A DNA stretch of 64,000 nt from Marinobacterium iners DSM 11526 (GCF_900107855.1 NZ_FNRJ01000001.1:124001-188000); one strand, 5' to 3'; shown: positions 7,501 to 16,794, counted from the first letter of the stretch. Numbers and translations are program-made. The notes: generated by a model from the sequence alone, not told the origin.

Positions 7501-9063
7501 TTATATCACTTCCTGCTGCTTGCGTTTACCCACACTGAAAATATGTTCGGCCAGACCTACACCGGTTTCAGCCATGGTCTGGTAGGTGTGGTCAGCGCCT
7601 GCGCGCGTGATTGCATCAGCGTGGTCAGCAAACATGCTGTGCGCCACAATCACGCCTTCGAAGCCGGACTGTCGCAACTGACGTGCCGCTATGACCTTGG
7701 CTTCCACATCATTGGCTGCCAATATCACATACTCCAGCTCAGGCGCTTCAAGGTTCTTCCAGAGTTGAATATCCTCGGCATCAGCGAACACCACATGACG
7801 GCCTCTATGCTGGTGCTCAGCCACTTTGGCCGGGTCTGAGTCCAGTCCTACCATGTCAATATTGCGTTTTTTAAGGTGATCATAGGCTGCCGTGCCTGTA
7901 CGTCCCATACCAATCACCAGTATGCGCGCATCACCCAGCGACAGCGGCTGCTCGTCTGGATGAAAGCCCTTGCGCTCGAAACGCGACAGCCAGTCACCGA
8001 AACGATCGTACAAGGGGTGCGCCATACGGTACAGCGGTGCGGATATCAGGAATGACACCGACACCGCAATTGCCAGCGGAATCAGCCACTGCGGCAGCAC
8101 AATACTGGCCACAATAAGGCCGAACTCACTGTAATTGGTCAGGCTCAGGCCCGACAGGAAGGCACTGCGTGCCCGCAGTTTGAACATCAGCAGCAGGAAG
8201 AAGAACAGAATCCCTTTCAGCGGCAGCAGCACACCCATTACCACCGCGAACACAATCGCATCCATATCCGGCAGACCACCCATACCGATTTGCAGGAAGA
8301 AGCCCACCAGAAATACTTCCTTGATGCTCCAAAGCGACTGAGACAGCTCTCCTGCTCGCTTGTGATTGGCCAGTAGAGCACCGAACGCCAGTGCACCCAG
8401 CTCAGAGCTGAGGCCAATACTTTCAAAGCCATGCCCACCTATCACCAGCGCCAGCAACAGCCCCAGCAACACAAGCAGTTCGTCATGCCCGCTGACATCA
8501 AGCACCTTGTACAGTATTGGTCGCAGAAGCGGTATGCCAAACACTACCAGTGCCCACATGGAAGGCGTTTTGCCGCTGGCCAGCGCCAGCACCAGCAGTG
8601 CCAGAAGGTCCTGCACAATCAGAATTCCGATCGCGACCCTGCCGTGAAAGGCACGCAGTTCCCGCTTGGACTCCAGCACCTTGGCGGCCAGTACCGTGCT
8701 GGAAAAGGAGAGAGCAATACCCAGCATCAGAGAGGTGTACCAGTCCAGCTCCATAAAGAAATGTATACCGGGCATGAAAAGCAAGATAGAGATGACAAAG
8801 TGGAGCACGCCTCCGCCAATCACCTCAGGGCGCACCAGATTGCGTACCTTGAGCTTCAACCCCACCGTGAACAGAAGCAGCAGAACACCCAGATGAGCCA
8901 GATGTGCGAGTACATCGGTGCCTTCAACAGGAATACCTGCAATATCACCTGCGGCCACGATGGCAAAGCCCGCCGCCAGATAACCGATCAGCGGCGGCAA
9001 CCCCACCAGCTTGACCGCCATTCCCAACGAAAAGGCAAAGATAATCCAGACAGCTTCGATCAC
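7501..9063 (-). CDS. Kef-type cation:proton antiporter (CPA2) with TrkA-N domain
   Basis: The 520-residue protein has an N-terminal CPA2 exchanger domain of about 12 helices (residues 1-345) and a C-terminal Rossmann TrkA-N (KTN) domain with the nucleotide-binding loop GMGRTG at 385-390. The exchanger core shows LSFSSTVLAAKVL (118-130) and IVQDLLALL (149-157), with the QD pair typical of the KefB/KefC/YbaL group. It should exchange K+ (or Na+) for H+ across the inner membrane under control of a nucleotide bound to the KTN domain. It faces the channel/DUF1538 operon across a shared terminator and precedes an NhaP2-type antiporter gene on the same strand. The closest relatives are probably YbaL-like; the exact ion is not decided by sequence. 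Confidence 0.9.
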   Translation of the reverse strand: MIEAVWIIFAFSLGMAVKLVGLPPLIGYLAAGFAIVAAGDIAGIPVEGTDVLAHLAHLGVLLLLFTVGLKLKVRNLVRPEVIGGGVLHFVISILLFMPGIHFFMELDWYTSLMLGIALSFSSTVLAAKVLESKRELRAFHGRVAIGILIVQDLLALLVLALASGKTPSMWALVVFGIPLLRPILYKVLDVSGHDELLVLLGLLLALVIGGHGFESIGLSSELGALAFGALLANHKRAGELSQSLWSIKEVFLVGFFLQIGMGGLPDMDAIVFAVVMGVLLPLKGILFFFLLLMFKLRARSAFLSGLSLTNYSEFGLIVASIVLPQWLIPLAIAVSVSFLISAPLYRMAHPLYDRFGDWLSRFERKGFHPDEQPLSLGDARILVIGMGRTGTAAYDHLKKRNIDMVGLDSDPAKVAEHQHRGRHVVFADAEDIQLWKNLEAPELEYVILAANDVEAKVIAARQLRQSGFEGVIVAHSMFADHADAITRAGADHTYQTMAETGVGLAEHIFSVGKRKQQEVI

Positions 9064-9139
9064 GCGGTACTCTCCTTATGTGACTCTGTGCGCGGGATGG
9101 CATTAAACCATGTCAGGTCAAAGGTGTCAGCGATCAGGA

Positions 9140-10843
9140 TCAGAACTTCAGGCCAACCCGCGTAACCTGACCCGCCTCAACCGCCTTGACCACCAGCTCA
9201 ATGGCCCCCAGGGGCACCCGGTCGCCCACTACCGGAGCCGTATGCAGGCGTTCACGAATATATTCAGACAGTTGTTGCTCCGCCTGATCCGGGGGCACAG
9301 CCACACCGAAGTTCTGTGCCAGTGCCGCCAGTTCGATGTTGGCGTTGAGCTCAAAGGCGCCGAAGAAAGTGCGCTCCTTCAACGCAGGGATTGATTCGAC
9401 AGAGCTGAACAAACGCGCCAGTGGTTTTTCCGCTTCATCATTACCAATCACCGCCAGCCGGTCCCCAGACTGCAGTTTGAGTTCAGACGTCCAGGGCAGA
9501 AGCTCCCTGCCGCGCAGCACTGCACTGATCACAATATTGCCCGGCAGCTTAACCCCTTGCAGGGTTCTGGCCGGAGTCCAGTGTTCACCATCAAGTTCAA
9601 ATACCCAAACTCGATGATTCTGTTCCATGGACCATTCAAGACTCAGGCGGCGCATCGCTTCAGGCTCGGCTGGCAGTTCAAGTTTCAACCAGCGTGCTAC
9701 CCGTGCCAGCGTTGTCCCCTGCAGCAGCAGCGACATGATCACCACAATAAAGGCGATGGTGGGGAACAACGCTGCATTATCCAGACCCGCCATTAACGGA
9801 AACAGCGCCAGTACAATTGGCACGGCCCCGCGCAGACCCACCCAGGCGATGAACAGCTGCTCACGCCAGCGAAAGCCGAACGGCCAGAGCGTCAGTGCGA
9901 TCGATAGAGGCCTGGCCAGCAGGATCAGCACGGCACCCAACGCAATGCCTTCCGGCACAAAGGCAAGCTTGTCATGAGGGGACAACAGCAGTCCCAGCAT
10001 CAAAAACAGGCTCAGCTGGGCCAGCCACGCCAGACCATCATGCACCTGCAGGATATCATCCAGTTTACGCAGCCCACGGTTGCCGATCAGAATCCCCATA
10101 AGGTAAATGGCAAGAAAACCACTGCCATCGAGCAGATAAACCACGGAGAAAACGGTCAGACCCGCAGCTGTTACCAGCAACGGATAAAAGGCCGGCTGCA
10201 GATCCAGCCGCGGCAGCAGCCGCGCCATGGCCCAACCGCCGGCCAGGCCACCCAGCGCCCCCAGCGCCAGCTGTTTGCCCAGTAATAGCGCCGCTTCAGC
10301 CACCCCGGGAGGTGTATCTCGCGTAATCAGTTCCAGCAGGATGATTGTCAGGAAGATCGCCATCGGATCGTTGCTGCCCGACTCAATCTCAAGGGTTGCA
10401 CTGACACGCTGGTTCAGACGCAGGCCGTGATTCTGCAGCAACGCAAATACAGCGGCAGCATCGGTTGAAGAGATGATGGTGCCGATCAGCAACGCATGCA
10501 GCAGTGGCAACTCGAGAATCCACCAGGCTGCCAGACCGGTCACGGCGGCCGTGATAACAACTCCGAAGGTCGCCAGCGCCAAAGCAGGCCGTAGCCCGAC
10601 CCGGAACGTCTCGATACGGGTACGCATGCCACCATCCAGCAAAATGATCGCCAGCGCCAGGTGGCCGACAAAAAACGTGCTTTCCACATCCGCCGACAGG
10701 TTTTGCCCCATCTGAGTCTGACCGGCCAGCAGCCCAACACCCAAAAACAGTAACAGCACCGGCATGCCGATACGGTTGGAAAGCGGACTCAGGAGGATGC
10801 TGATCAGCAGCATCGCGCTGGCAAACAGAAGCGTGAGGATCAT
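9140..10843 (-). CDS. nhaP2: NhaP2/CvrA-type K+/H+ antiporter with RCK_C and CorC-like domains
   Basis: The 567-residue protein has a CPA1 exchanger domain of about 12-13 helices (residues 1-385), then a TrkA-C domain (about 405-475, with LPGNIVISAVLRGRELLPW) and a C-terminal CorC/HlyC-like domain (about 490-567). This three-part layout is that of the cell-volume protein CvrA, also called NhaP2, which exports K+ (or Na+) for H+ at the inner membrane. Motifs such as SSTDAAAVFALL and ESGSNDPMAIFLT around the ion site are intact. It lies 76 bases upstream of the Kef-type gene on the same strand, so the two may share a transcript. Its start faces the divergent DUF3549 gene over a gap of about 180 bases. 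Confidence 0.92.
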   Translation of the reverse strand: MILTLLFASAMLLISILLSPLSNRIGMPVLLLFLGVGLLAGQTQMGQNLSADVESTFFVGHLALAIILLDGGMRTRIETFRVGLRPALALATFGVVITAAVTGLAAWWILELPLLHALLIGTIISSTDAAAVFALLQNHGLRLNQRVSATLEIESGSNDPMAIFLTIILLELITRDTPPGVAEAALLLGKQLALGALGGLAGGWAMARLLPRLDLQPAFYPLLVTAAGLTVFSVVYLLDGSGFLAIYLMGILIGNRGLRKLDDILQVHDGLAWLAQLSLFLMLGLLLSPHDKLAFVPEGIALGAVLILLARPLSIALTLWPFGFRWREQLFIAWVGLRGAVPIVLALFPLMAGLDNAALFPTIAFIVVIMSLLLQGTTLARVARWLKLELPAEPEAMRRLSLEWSMEQNHRVWVFELDGEHWTPARTLQGVKLPGNIVISAVLRGRELLPWTSELKLQSGDRLAVIGNDEAEKPLARLFSSVESIPALKERTFFGAFELNANIELAALAQNFGVAVPPDQAEQQLSEYIRERLHTAPVVGDRVPLGAIELVVKAVEAGQVTRVGLKF

Positions 10844-11022
10844 CGTACGGAATAGCCTTTATCCATATTAAGTCGGAATTTTATCACAAGCGTGACTTAA
10901 CAAACGCTGGCTGGTGCAACATGCTTTGTTTCCACATACAGGACAGGCCCTTGGCTGATCTGCATTTGTGCGCCTCAGCTGATAAAATGGCTGCCCGACC
11001 AACAGCAAGCCGTGTGAACACT

Positions 11023-12096
11023 ATGCCTGCCAATACTGAAACTGCTCTGCCCGACTCAATCACCGAACTACTGCGTACCAGCGGTGCTGCCCTTCGGGTA
11101 TTTGATATGGGGCGGCGAATCAGCAAATTAAGTCAGGACCAGTTTCGCCGTATTGAAGACTCTCAACTGGCCTACCCGACACCTTTCCAGCATCTTGCCT
11201 GGCTGGCGCTGCTGATCTGGAATCCGAAACGCAAACAGGAAAATGCGGTTTGGTTTTTGCGTTTGCCCCTGGACGAACAGGGGTTGATCGCGCCAGCAGC
11301 ACGGGATGACCTGCTCAACCGCCTGATCCAGAATGTGATCAATAGCAAAAACGGCCAGCTGGATGAGGACGCGCTGAAGGACAACCCCTACTCCTTTACT
11401 CCCGAGCAGAGCCGCATGGCTGCTTTCCACGCTCTGGCTGCCCGCGAAATGCAGTCACCGGCGTCACCCCATTACGAACGTACCCAAGCCTGGTTCAGCG
11501 CCCAGCTGCCGCTTGATGCGTGGCAGACACTTGCCTATCAGGGGCTGGCCGATTTCATCATGCGGCTGGATCAGGATGGCAACGCCCAGGCCCTCAGGCA
11601 TCGCCTGCCCGAAATGCCGGCGGCCGTTCTGGAAACGCTTTGTCCACTGCTGGAACATGTTAAACCCGGCCCGGCCCTTCAGGCTGAACTGGAACAGCAG
11701 CTGCAGCAATCCCTGACAGGCACTGACAGTAACCGCGTTGCCGCTCTGTGCCGGGCATTGTCCAACATTACGGACGAAGCGGCCAAGCAGCACCTGGTGC
11801 TGGATGTGCTGGCCACTCCACATGCTCTGGAGCCTGAGGTAGTGACCGTGATCGCGACCCGGTGTGACAGTGCACTGATGGCACCAAAAGTTCTGCAGGT
11901 ATTTCTGGAGCGGCTGGCAGAAGGCAAGGCAGGTCAAATCGGATTCAGCCGCATTCTGGCGGAACTGATGTTCATGCCGGTACACCGGGCCCTGATTTTA
12001 CAAGCGTTTCGTAACCCGGAACGCAGTGAGTGCTTGAGTCAGGCGATCGGGGAGATGTTCGGTCAGAGTTTTGCCACGCCCACCGATACACATTGA
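11023..12096 (+). CDS. DUF3549 family protein
   Basis: A soluble, mostly helical protein of about 357 residues that matches, from memory, the DUF3549 family of gammaproteobacteria. The conserved N-terminus is ITELLRTSGAALRVFDMGRRI. I chose the ATG at 11023 because this conserved block starts directly behind it; the frame is open back to 10921, but the extra 34 residues look random and overlap the divergent promoter region. There is no signal peptide or membrane segment. The C-terminal half (about 190-345) has repeated helix pairs resembling HEAT-type repeats. No function is established. It stands alone on the plus strand and converges on dopE with only 15 bases between them. Confidence 0.75.
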   Translation: MPANTETALPDSITELLRTSGAALRVFDMGRRISKLSQDQFRRIEDSQLAYPTPFQHLAWLALLIWNPKRKQENAVWFLRLPLDEQGLIAPAARDDLLNRLIQNVINSKNGQLDEDALKDNPYSFTPEQSRMAAFHALAAREMQSPASPHYERTQAWFSAQLPLDAWQTLAYQGLADFIMRLDQDGNAQALRHRLPEMPAAVLETLCPLLEHVKPGPALQAELEQQLQQSLTGTDSNRVAALCRALSNITDEAAKQHLVLDVLATPHALEPEVVTVIATRCDSALMAPKVLQVFLERLAEGKAGQIGFSRILAELMFMPVHRALILQAFRNPERSECLSQAIGEMFGQSFATPTDTH

Positions 12097-12111
12097 ACAG
12101 AGGCGATTGAG

Positions 12112-12915
12112 TCAGTGCGCCTCATCCGGCAAGGTGATCCCGGCCGAACGCTGGTCCAGTTTCTGTTGTGACTGTTGCTGCATCCGCTGACGAATTTTGC
12201 TGCCGCGAGGCAGGGTCAGGTAATACAGCAGTGTAGCGCCCTCTTCCGGCTCCAGATCATGCTGGGCCGTAAAACGCTGAATAAAGTCGGCAACGGTATT
12301 GGCCTGCTTGTTTTCAATCGCCTGGGGTACCGGTTGCTCCAGCGATTCGCCCTCGCGCACACGCCGGCACATGACCTCGTACTGGTAGCTGAAAGCCGGC
12401 AGCACCTGCCGCTCCTCTTCGCTGCGCAGCCTGAACCAGCCGGTCTCGCGGCCGGCATGATACACCGCCGGGTGGTTCCATTGATGTTCAAGTGGATGTT
12501 CGGCGTGCATGCAGGCTTCTATATAGGCATCGCGCATGCCCGGAAGGCCATGATCACCGCTGATCTCTCGCAACAGGGCAAGGAACTCCGAGATGGTCGG
12601 CATCCAGGCGAGGGTTTCCTTGCAGCGATTGACGGCAGCAACCAGCTCCGACTCGCCATAGCCGCGCAAACTGAGTGCCCACTCGCGCTTGGCGATACGC
12701 AGCTCATCTTCAGTTTCAAAACAGCTTTTGAATTTGTGCCCATAGATCGCCATGAAACGGGCGAAAATCATGTTCACCAGCGTTTTGGTCTCGGAACTGA
12801 TCGGCTGGACCTGAGCCTGCTCGCGTGCGTCGCTACCAGTCGGTGTCCTTGATGTCCATGATGGCTGCGGTAATCCGTTTGCGCTTTTCCCGAGAATCCC
12901 GGCGGGTGTTTTCAT
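12112..12915 (-). CDS. dopE: Lambda P-like helicase loader (DopE type)
   Basis: The roughly 267-residue protein resembles phage lambda replication protein P, which carries DnaB helicase to the origin. The core (about residues 40-130) has the conserved ETKTLVN.IFARFMAIYGHKF, AKREWALSLRGYGE and CKETLAWMPTISEFL blocks. The C-terminus is charged and helical. From memory, Brezellec and colleagues proposed that chromosomal genes derived from lambda O and P (dopC and dopE) load the helicase in bacteria that lack DnaC/DnaI and DciA; this pair fits that description. The ATG at 12915 has an AGGGGG site five bases upstream, inside the end of dopC, so the genes overlap by 83 bases. A GTG just before the ATG is an alternative start. 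The role is inferred from family. Confidence 0.75.
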   Translation of the reverse strand: MKTPAGILGKSANGLPQPSWTSRTPTGSDAREQAQVQPISSETKTLVNMIFARFMAIYGHKFKSCFETEDELRIAKREWALSLRGYGESELVAAVNRCKETLAWMPTISEFLALLREISGDHGLPGMRDAYIEACMHAEHPLEHQWNHPAVYHAGRETGWFRLRSEEERQVLPAFSYQYEVMCRRVREGESLEQPVPQAIENKQANTVADFIQRFTAQHDLEPEEGATLLYYLTLPRGSKIRQRMQQQSQQKLDQRSAGITLPDEAH

Positions 12916-13702
12916 CACTGCCCCCTGTTACGACTGACTGGCGTTCCTGTTCATAGCGCTGCTCCCGTGCATCCCGCGTCTGCTTCTTGACCCACTCGCG
13001 TTTCACCCAGGCCAGAAACTTCTGATCCCAGTTGCTTTCCTTGCGATCCTTGTCGAGCCAATACAAAACGAACTCGTCCAGGCAACCGCTTGCGAATTCC
13101 GCAGGAATCGAGTGACGCGGCAGCATGGCGTGAAACATGTCAGAAGGCTCCCAGCCCAGAAACATCGACTGCAGCTGCTGGTTGCGTTCTTCCGCCTGTT
13201 CAAAGATCGCCTGCAGCTCATCTTTGTGACGGCGCCAGCCTATGCTGCCACCAAAGGTGGGAGCAGGCCCCTTGCGCTGCATCATGGTCTCGCGCCGCGC
13301 AGGTCTTGGCGGCGGAGCGTCATATACCGGCAACTGCTGTACGGCGGGCTGAGAGGGCGGGCGACTGTCTGCATGAGCCTCGGGCGCAGGTTCACTTACC
13401 TGCTGCGGCAGTGGCAGCAACCGCAGCCGGACACTGCCTCCCTGACTAAGATTAGCCTGCAAACATCCTTGCCGCTCCAGGCTTTCAGTGGCTGTGCGCA
13501 GCCGCTCTTCGCTCCAGAAACCGGCGAGCTGCAGCCAGCGGCTGTGAGGCAGTATGCACTCCACACAGCCATCATCCGCTTTCATGCCCGCCAGGCGACT
13601 ATAGTCGGTATAAATATAAAGCAGCAATGCCTCATCACTGCCCAGGCGATGCGCCAAAGAGGGATAAAACAGCAGTGGCGCTTCCGGCAGCCAATCACTC
13701 AT
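12833..13702 (-). CDS. dopC: Lambda O-like / DnaT-domain replication protein (DopC type)
   Basis: The 289-residue protein has two parts. The N-terminal 90 residues (LFYPSLAHRLGSDEALLLYIY..., then HSRWLQLAGFWSEERLRTATESLERQG) read as a winged-helix DNA-binding domain. After a proline-rich linker (about 100-150) there is a C-terminal DnaT-like single-stranded-DNA-binding domain with FLGWEPSDMF (181-190) and the DEFVLYWLDKDRKESNWDQKF motif region (208-228). It is the probable partner of the lambda P-like protein downstream. In the dopCE model it helps place the helicase at the origin. The genes overlap out of frame by more than 80 bases, which ties their expression together. I cannot rule out a role in restart primosome assembly instead. 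Confidence 0.72.
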   Translation of the reverse strand: MSDWLPEAPLLFYPSLAHRLGSDEALLLYIYTDYSRLAGMKADDGCVECILPHSRWLQLAGFWSEERLRTATESLERQGCLQANLSQGGSVRLRLLPLPQQVSEPAPEAHADSRPPSQPAVQQLPVYDAPPPRPARRETMMQRKGPAPTFGGSIGWRRHKDELQAIFEQAEERNQQLQSMFLGWEPSDMFHAMLPRHSIPAEFASGCLDEFVLYWLDKDRKESNWDQKFLAWVKREWVKKQTRDAREQRYEQERQSVVTGGSDENTRRDSREKRKRITAAIMDIKDTDW

Positions 13703-13724
13703 GGTTGATGTCTCTTGATTTCAC

Positions 13725-14138
13725 TCAACCGTCCTTGGCAAATTCTTCCACGGCACGCAGTACATCACGACGGCTGATCTGGCCAACCAGCTTGCCGGCC
13801 TTAACCACCGGCAGACGCCGCCGCCCGTGCGTAATAAACTGATGCGCTACAGCGGTCAGGTCGGCATCATGGGAGACCGTATCAACGTTGCGGGTCATGT
13901 AGTCTGCCACATGGCCACCACTGCCCATCTCTTCCTCATGGTAGGTTTGGCTCAGAATTGCCTTGAGGCAATCCAGCTCTGACAGCATGCCGACCAGACA
14001 ACCATCCACATCCACTACGGGTGCACCAGAGATACCATATTCCTGCATCGCACGGATAGCATCGAACAGATGAGTCTCCGGCCCGAATGAGATCAGGCGA
14101 GTGGCCATGTAATCCTGTGCTTTAACTGATCTGAGCAT
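13725..14138 (-). CDS. CBS-domain protein
   Basis: A 137-residue protein made of two CBS motifs (about 7-62 and 75-133) with a short acidic linker (YHEEEMGSGG). It has DYMATRLISF, IRAMQEYGISGAPVVD, DYMTRNVDTV and HGRRRLPVVKAGKLVGQISRRDVL, the normal CBS pattern. A good AAGGAG site lies six bases before the ATG. It follows in the direction of transcription into dopC with a 22-base gap, so it may lie at the head of that operon. Stand-alone Bateman proteins bind adenine nucleotides; its partner is unknown. It is unrelated at close range to the CBS protein at 7.1 kb. Confidence 0.85.
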   Translation of the reverse strand: MLRSVKAQDYMATRLISFGPETHLFDAIRAMQEYGISGAPVVDVDGCLVGMLSELDCLKAILSQTYHEEEMGSGGHVADYMTRNVDTVSHDADLTAVAHQFITHGRRRLPVVKAGKLVGQISRRDVLRAVEEFAKDG

Positions 14139-14228
14139 GTGAAGCTCCTTTTGTAGACTTACCAGGTAGCGCGCGGCAGCCTGCCCTTGCGTTAATACTA
14201 GTTCAGACCCCGACCAGCCACCATGGGT

Positions 14229-15083
14229 TCAGGAAAACACAACCGTCTTGTTACCATGGACCAGCACCCGATCTTCCAGGTGCCATCGCAGCCCCCGTGC
14301 CAGTACCGTCTTTTCGACATCACGTCCCAGCCGAACCATATCTTCAGGCAGGTCTCGATGGCTGATTCGGGTCACGTCCTGATCAATGATCGGACCCGCA
14401 TCCAGATCCTCGGTCACATAATGACAGGTGGCACCTATCAGCTTCACCCCCCGGTCATGGGCCTGATGATAGGGCTTGGCACCGGCAAATGAAGGCAGGA
14501 AGCTGTGGTGGATATTGATAATACGGTGTGGGTAACGGTCGCACAGGTCCGGCGGCAGGATCTGCATGTAGCGCGCCAGCACCACGACATCGGCTTCGTA
14601 GTCATTGATCAAGCGGTTTACTTCGGCGAAGTGTGGAGACTTGTCAGCCGGGTCGACCGGTACATGGTGGTAAGGAATACCGTGCCACTCCACCATACTG
14701 CGCAGGTCGTCGTGGTTGGAGATCACGCAGGGAATATCGCAGAACAGCTCCTTGCTGTGAAAGCGATACAGCAGATCAGCCAGACAGTGAGACTCGCGGC
14801 TGGCCATCAGTACAACACGCTTGGGGCGAGAAGAGTCGTTGATCTCCCAGTCCATCTGAAAAGAAGCAGCAATCGGTGCGAATGCCTCCTGCAGCTGCGC
14901 AAGCGTGAACGGCAATGTGGCCGCACTGATCTCAACCCGCATGAAAAAGCGACCAGTCACCGGGTCGGAATGCTGGTTGGCGTCTGCAATGGAGCCACCA
15001 TGGCTGGAGATGAAGTTACTGACCATCGCAACAATACCCACCCGATCCGGGCAGGAAAGAACCAAACGGTAACGGCGTTCCAT
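14229..15083 (-). CDS. purU: Formyltetrahydrofolate deformylase PurU
   Basis: PurU hydrolyses 10-formyltetrahydrofolate to formate and tetrahydrofolate and so balances one-carbon pools and feeds formate to PurT. The 284-residue protein has an N-terminal ACT domain (about 5-80, starting YRLVLSCPDRVGIVAMVS) and a formyltransferase-fold domain (about 88-284). The catalytic blocks are visible: IINIHHSFLPSF (Asn/His) and ATCHYVTEDLDAGPII (catalytic Asp). Length is that of the family (about 280). The gene stands alone on the minus strand, divergent from the phosphorylase gene. Confidence 0.95.
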   Translation of the reverse strand: MERRYRLVLSCPDRVGIVAMVSNFISSHGGSIADANQHSDPVTGRFFMRVEISAATLPFTLAQLQEAFAPIAASFQMDWEINDSSRPKRVVLMASRESHCLADLLYRFHSKELFCDIPCVISNHDDLRSMVEWHGIPYHHVPVDPADKSPHFAEVNRLINDYEADVVVLARYMQILPPDLCDRYPHRIINIHHSFLPSFAGAKPYHQAHDRGVKLIGATCHYVTEDLDAGPIIDQDVTRISHRDLPEDMVRLGRDVEKTVLARGLRWHLEDRVLVHGNKTVVFS

Positions 15084-15252
15084 AGATGTGCTCTAATCCT
15101 GATAGATCCAAAGTCGAATCGAACATTCTAACAGCAGCGCCCTTCTCTCGACAGCACCTCGACCCGATGCGAGATGGAAAGCTGAATATCCGCAATTGCC
15201 GCTGTTGGGTTACACTGAGCCAAAGGCTGTAACCGATCGGAGATCCGCAATA

Positions 15253-16794
15253 ATGATGATGCTGACCCCTGAGCGCATGGCGCCTCTCAAGGCCCGCCGG
15301 CTCGGAATAGATACACACCACGAGCCCACCCTTTACCTGCCGGCCCAGAGTCATGTCTGCCGTTCTGAAGGGTTTGAAAGCCTGTCACGCGTGCTGGTAA
15401 CGACCCATCAGAACCAGCACCTGATTGCCTCACTCAATATCATCACCAGCGATCTGCTCAGTGAAGAGGAGGTCGGCTTCTCAGAGTCAGCCTGGCTGCG
15501 TCTGAGACTGGAGCATAACGATCCCATCTGGCTGTCACACCCCAAGCCGGTGCAGTCGCTATCCTATGTCCGTGCCAAAGTATATGGTCATGAGCTGACC
15601 GATCTGCAGTTCCAGAGCATTATCAATGATATTGTGGATGGCCGTTATGCCGATGTGCACCTGGCGGCCTTTATTACCGCCTGTGGTGATGACAGCCTTA
15701 ATGACAATGAGATCACTTCCCTGACTCAGGCAATGGTCAAGTCAGGCAGCACTGTAGACTGGAAGCTCCCCATGGTGGTCGACAAGCATTGTGTGGGCGG
15801 TCTGCCCGGCAATCGTACCACCCCGATCGTGGTATCCATTTTGACCGCTTGCGGCCTGACAGTACCCAAAACCTCATCCCGTGCCATCACCTCTCCGGCC
15901 GGTACTGCCGACACCATGGAAACACTGACCGAAGTGAGCCTGACACTGGAGCAGATGCGTCAGGTAGTCGGGGCTGAAGGTGGCTGTCTGGCATGGGGCG
16001 GCTCCATGCGACTGAGCCCGGCCGATGATATGCTGATTCAGGTCGAGCGAGCACTGGATATCGATAGCGAGGGGCAGCTGATTGCGTCTGTACTGTCGAA
16101 AAAGATTGCAGCTGGTGCTACTCATGTACTGATCGACATTCCGGTTGGCCCTACCGCCAAGGTGCGCAGCCAGGAAGCCGGCGAACGGCTGGCAGAAAGC
16201 TTTCAGGCCGTTGCCGAGAATCTGGGCCTGACACTCAAAATCCTCTTTACCGATGGCTCCCAACCGGTGGGCAGAGGCATTGGCCCGGCCCTTGAAGCAC
16301 ATGACCTGCTGGCAGTGATGCAAAATCATGCCGACGCCCCGCTGGATTTACGTGAACGAGCCATCAGCGTCGCCGGTGCCATGCTGGCAATGGTCAAGGG
16401 CATCAGCGTTGAAGAGGGCGTTGTCCTGGCCGAAGAAACCCTCGATAACGGCAGCGCATGGGACAAGTTTCGCGCCATCTGTCTCGCCCAGGGTGGACTC
16501 AAGGTACCACCTGTGGCGCCCTACCGCTATGCAATGGTGGCTGACCGTGACGGCATCGTGGACCGGATCGACAACCGGATTCTAGCCAAGATTGCCAAGC
16601 TCGCGGGGGCTCCGGCTGATCCGGCGGCGGGGGTTGAGATCTGTGCCAAACTCGGCGACCGGGTTGCCTGTCAGGATGTATTGATGATGATTCACGCCGA
16701 GAATGCCGGCGAACTCAACTATGCGGTAGAGTATCTGAATGATCATCTGGAGGTGATCGAACTGACCGATTCAAGCGAGGAAGCCTGCGCATGA
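15253..16794 (+). CDS. Thymidine/AMP phosphorylase-family protein (type 2)
   Basis: The protein of about 513 residues belongs to the thymidine phosphorylase family, in the long type that includes archaeal AMP phosphorylase. It has an extra N-terminal domain of about 90 residues, then the phosphorylase core with DKHCVGGLPGNRTT, SSRAITSPAGTADTMETL (the nucleoside-phosphorylase signature) and the glycine-rich C-terminal domain. AMP phosphorylase converts AMP and phosphate to adenine and ribose 1,5-bisphosphate; the true substrate here is undecided. The start is the first of three ATGs at 15253, with GGAG ten bases upstream. Its stop overlaps the start of a PRPP synthetase-like gene as ATGA, so the two proteins are made together and probably share a pathway. 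Confidence 0.85.
   Translation: MMMLTPERMAPLKARRLGIDTHHEPTLYLPAQSHVCRSEGFESLSRVLVTTHQNQHLIASLNIITSDLLSEEEVGFSESAWLRLRLEHNDPIWLSHPKPVQSLSYVRAKVYGHELTDLQFQSIINDIVDGRYADVHLAAFITACGDDSLNDNEITSLTQAMVKSGSTVDWKLPMVVDKHCVGGLPGNRTTPIVVSILTACGLTVPKTSSRAITSPAGTADTMETLTEVSLTLEQMRQVVGAEGGCLAWGGSMRLSPADDMLIQVERALDIDSEGQLIASVLSKKIAAGATHVLIDIPVGPTAKVRSQEAGERLAESFQAVAENLGLTLKILFTDGSQPVGRGIGPALEAHDLLAVMQNHADAPLDLRERAISVAGAMLAMVKGISVEEGVVLAEETLDNGSAWDKFRAICLAQGGLKVPPVAPYRYAMVADRDGIVDRIDNRILAKIAKLAGAPADPAAGVEICAKLGDRVACQDVLMMIHAENAGELNYAVEYLNDHLEVIELTDSSEEACA

Noticed and set aside
12100-12123. GAGGCG/CGCCTC stem between DUF3549 and dopE genes as terminator
   Set aside because: Only six pairs with a 12-base loop, no T tract, and it enters the dopE coding end.
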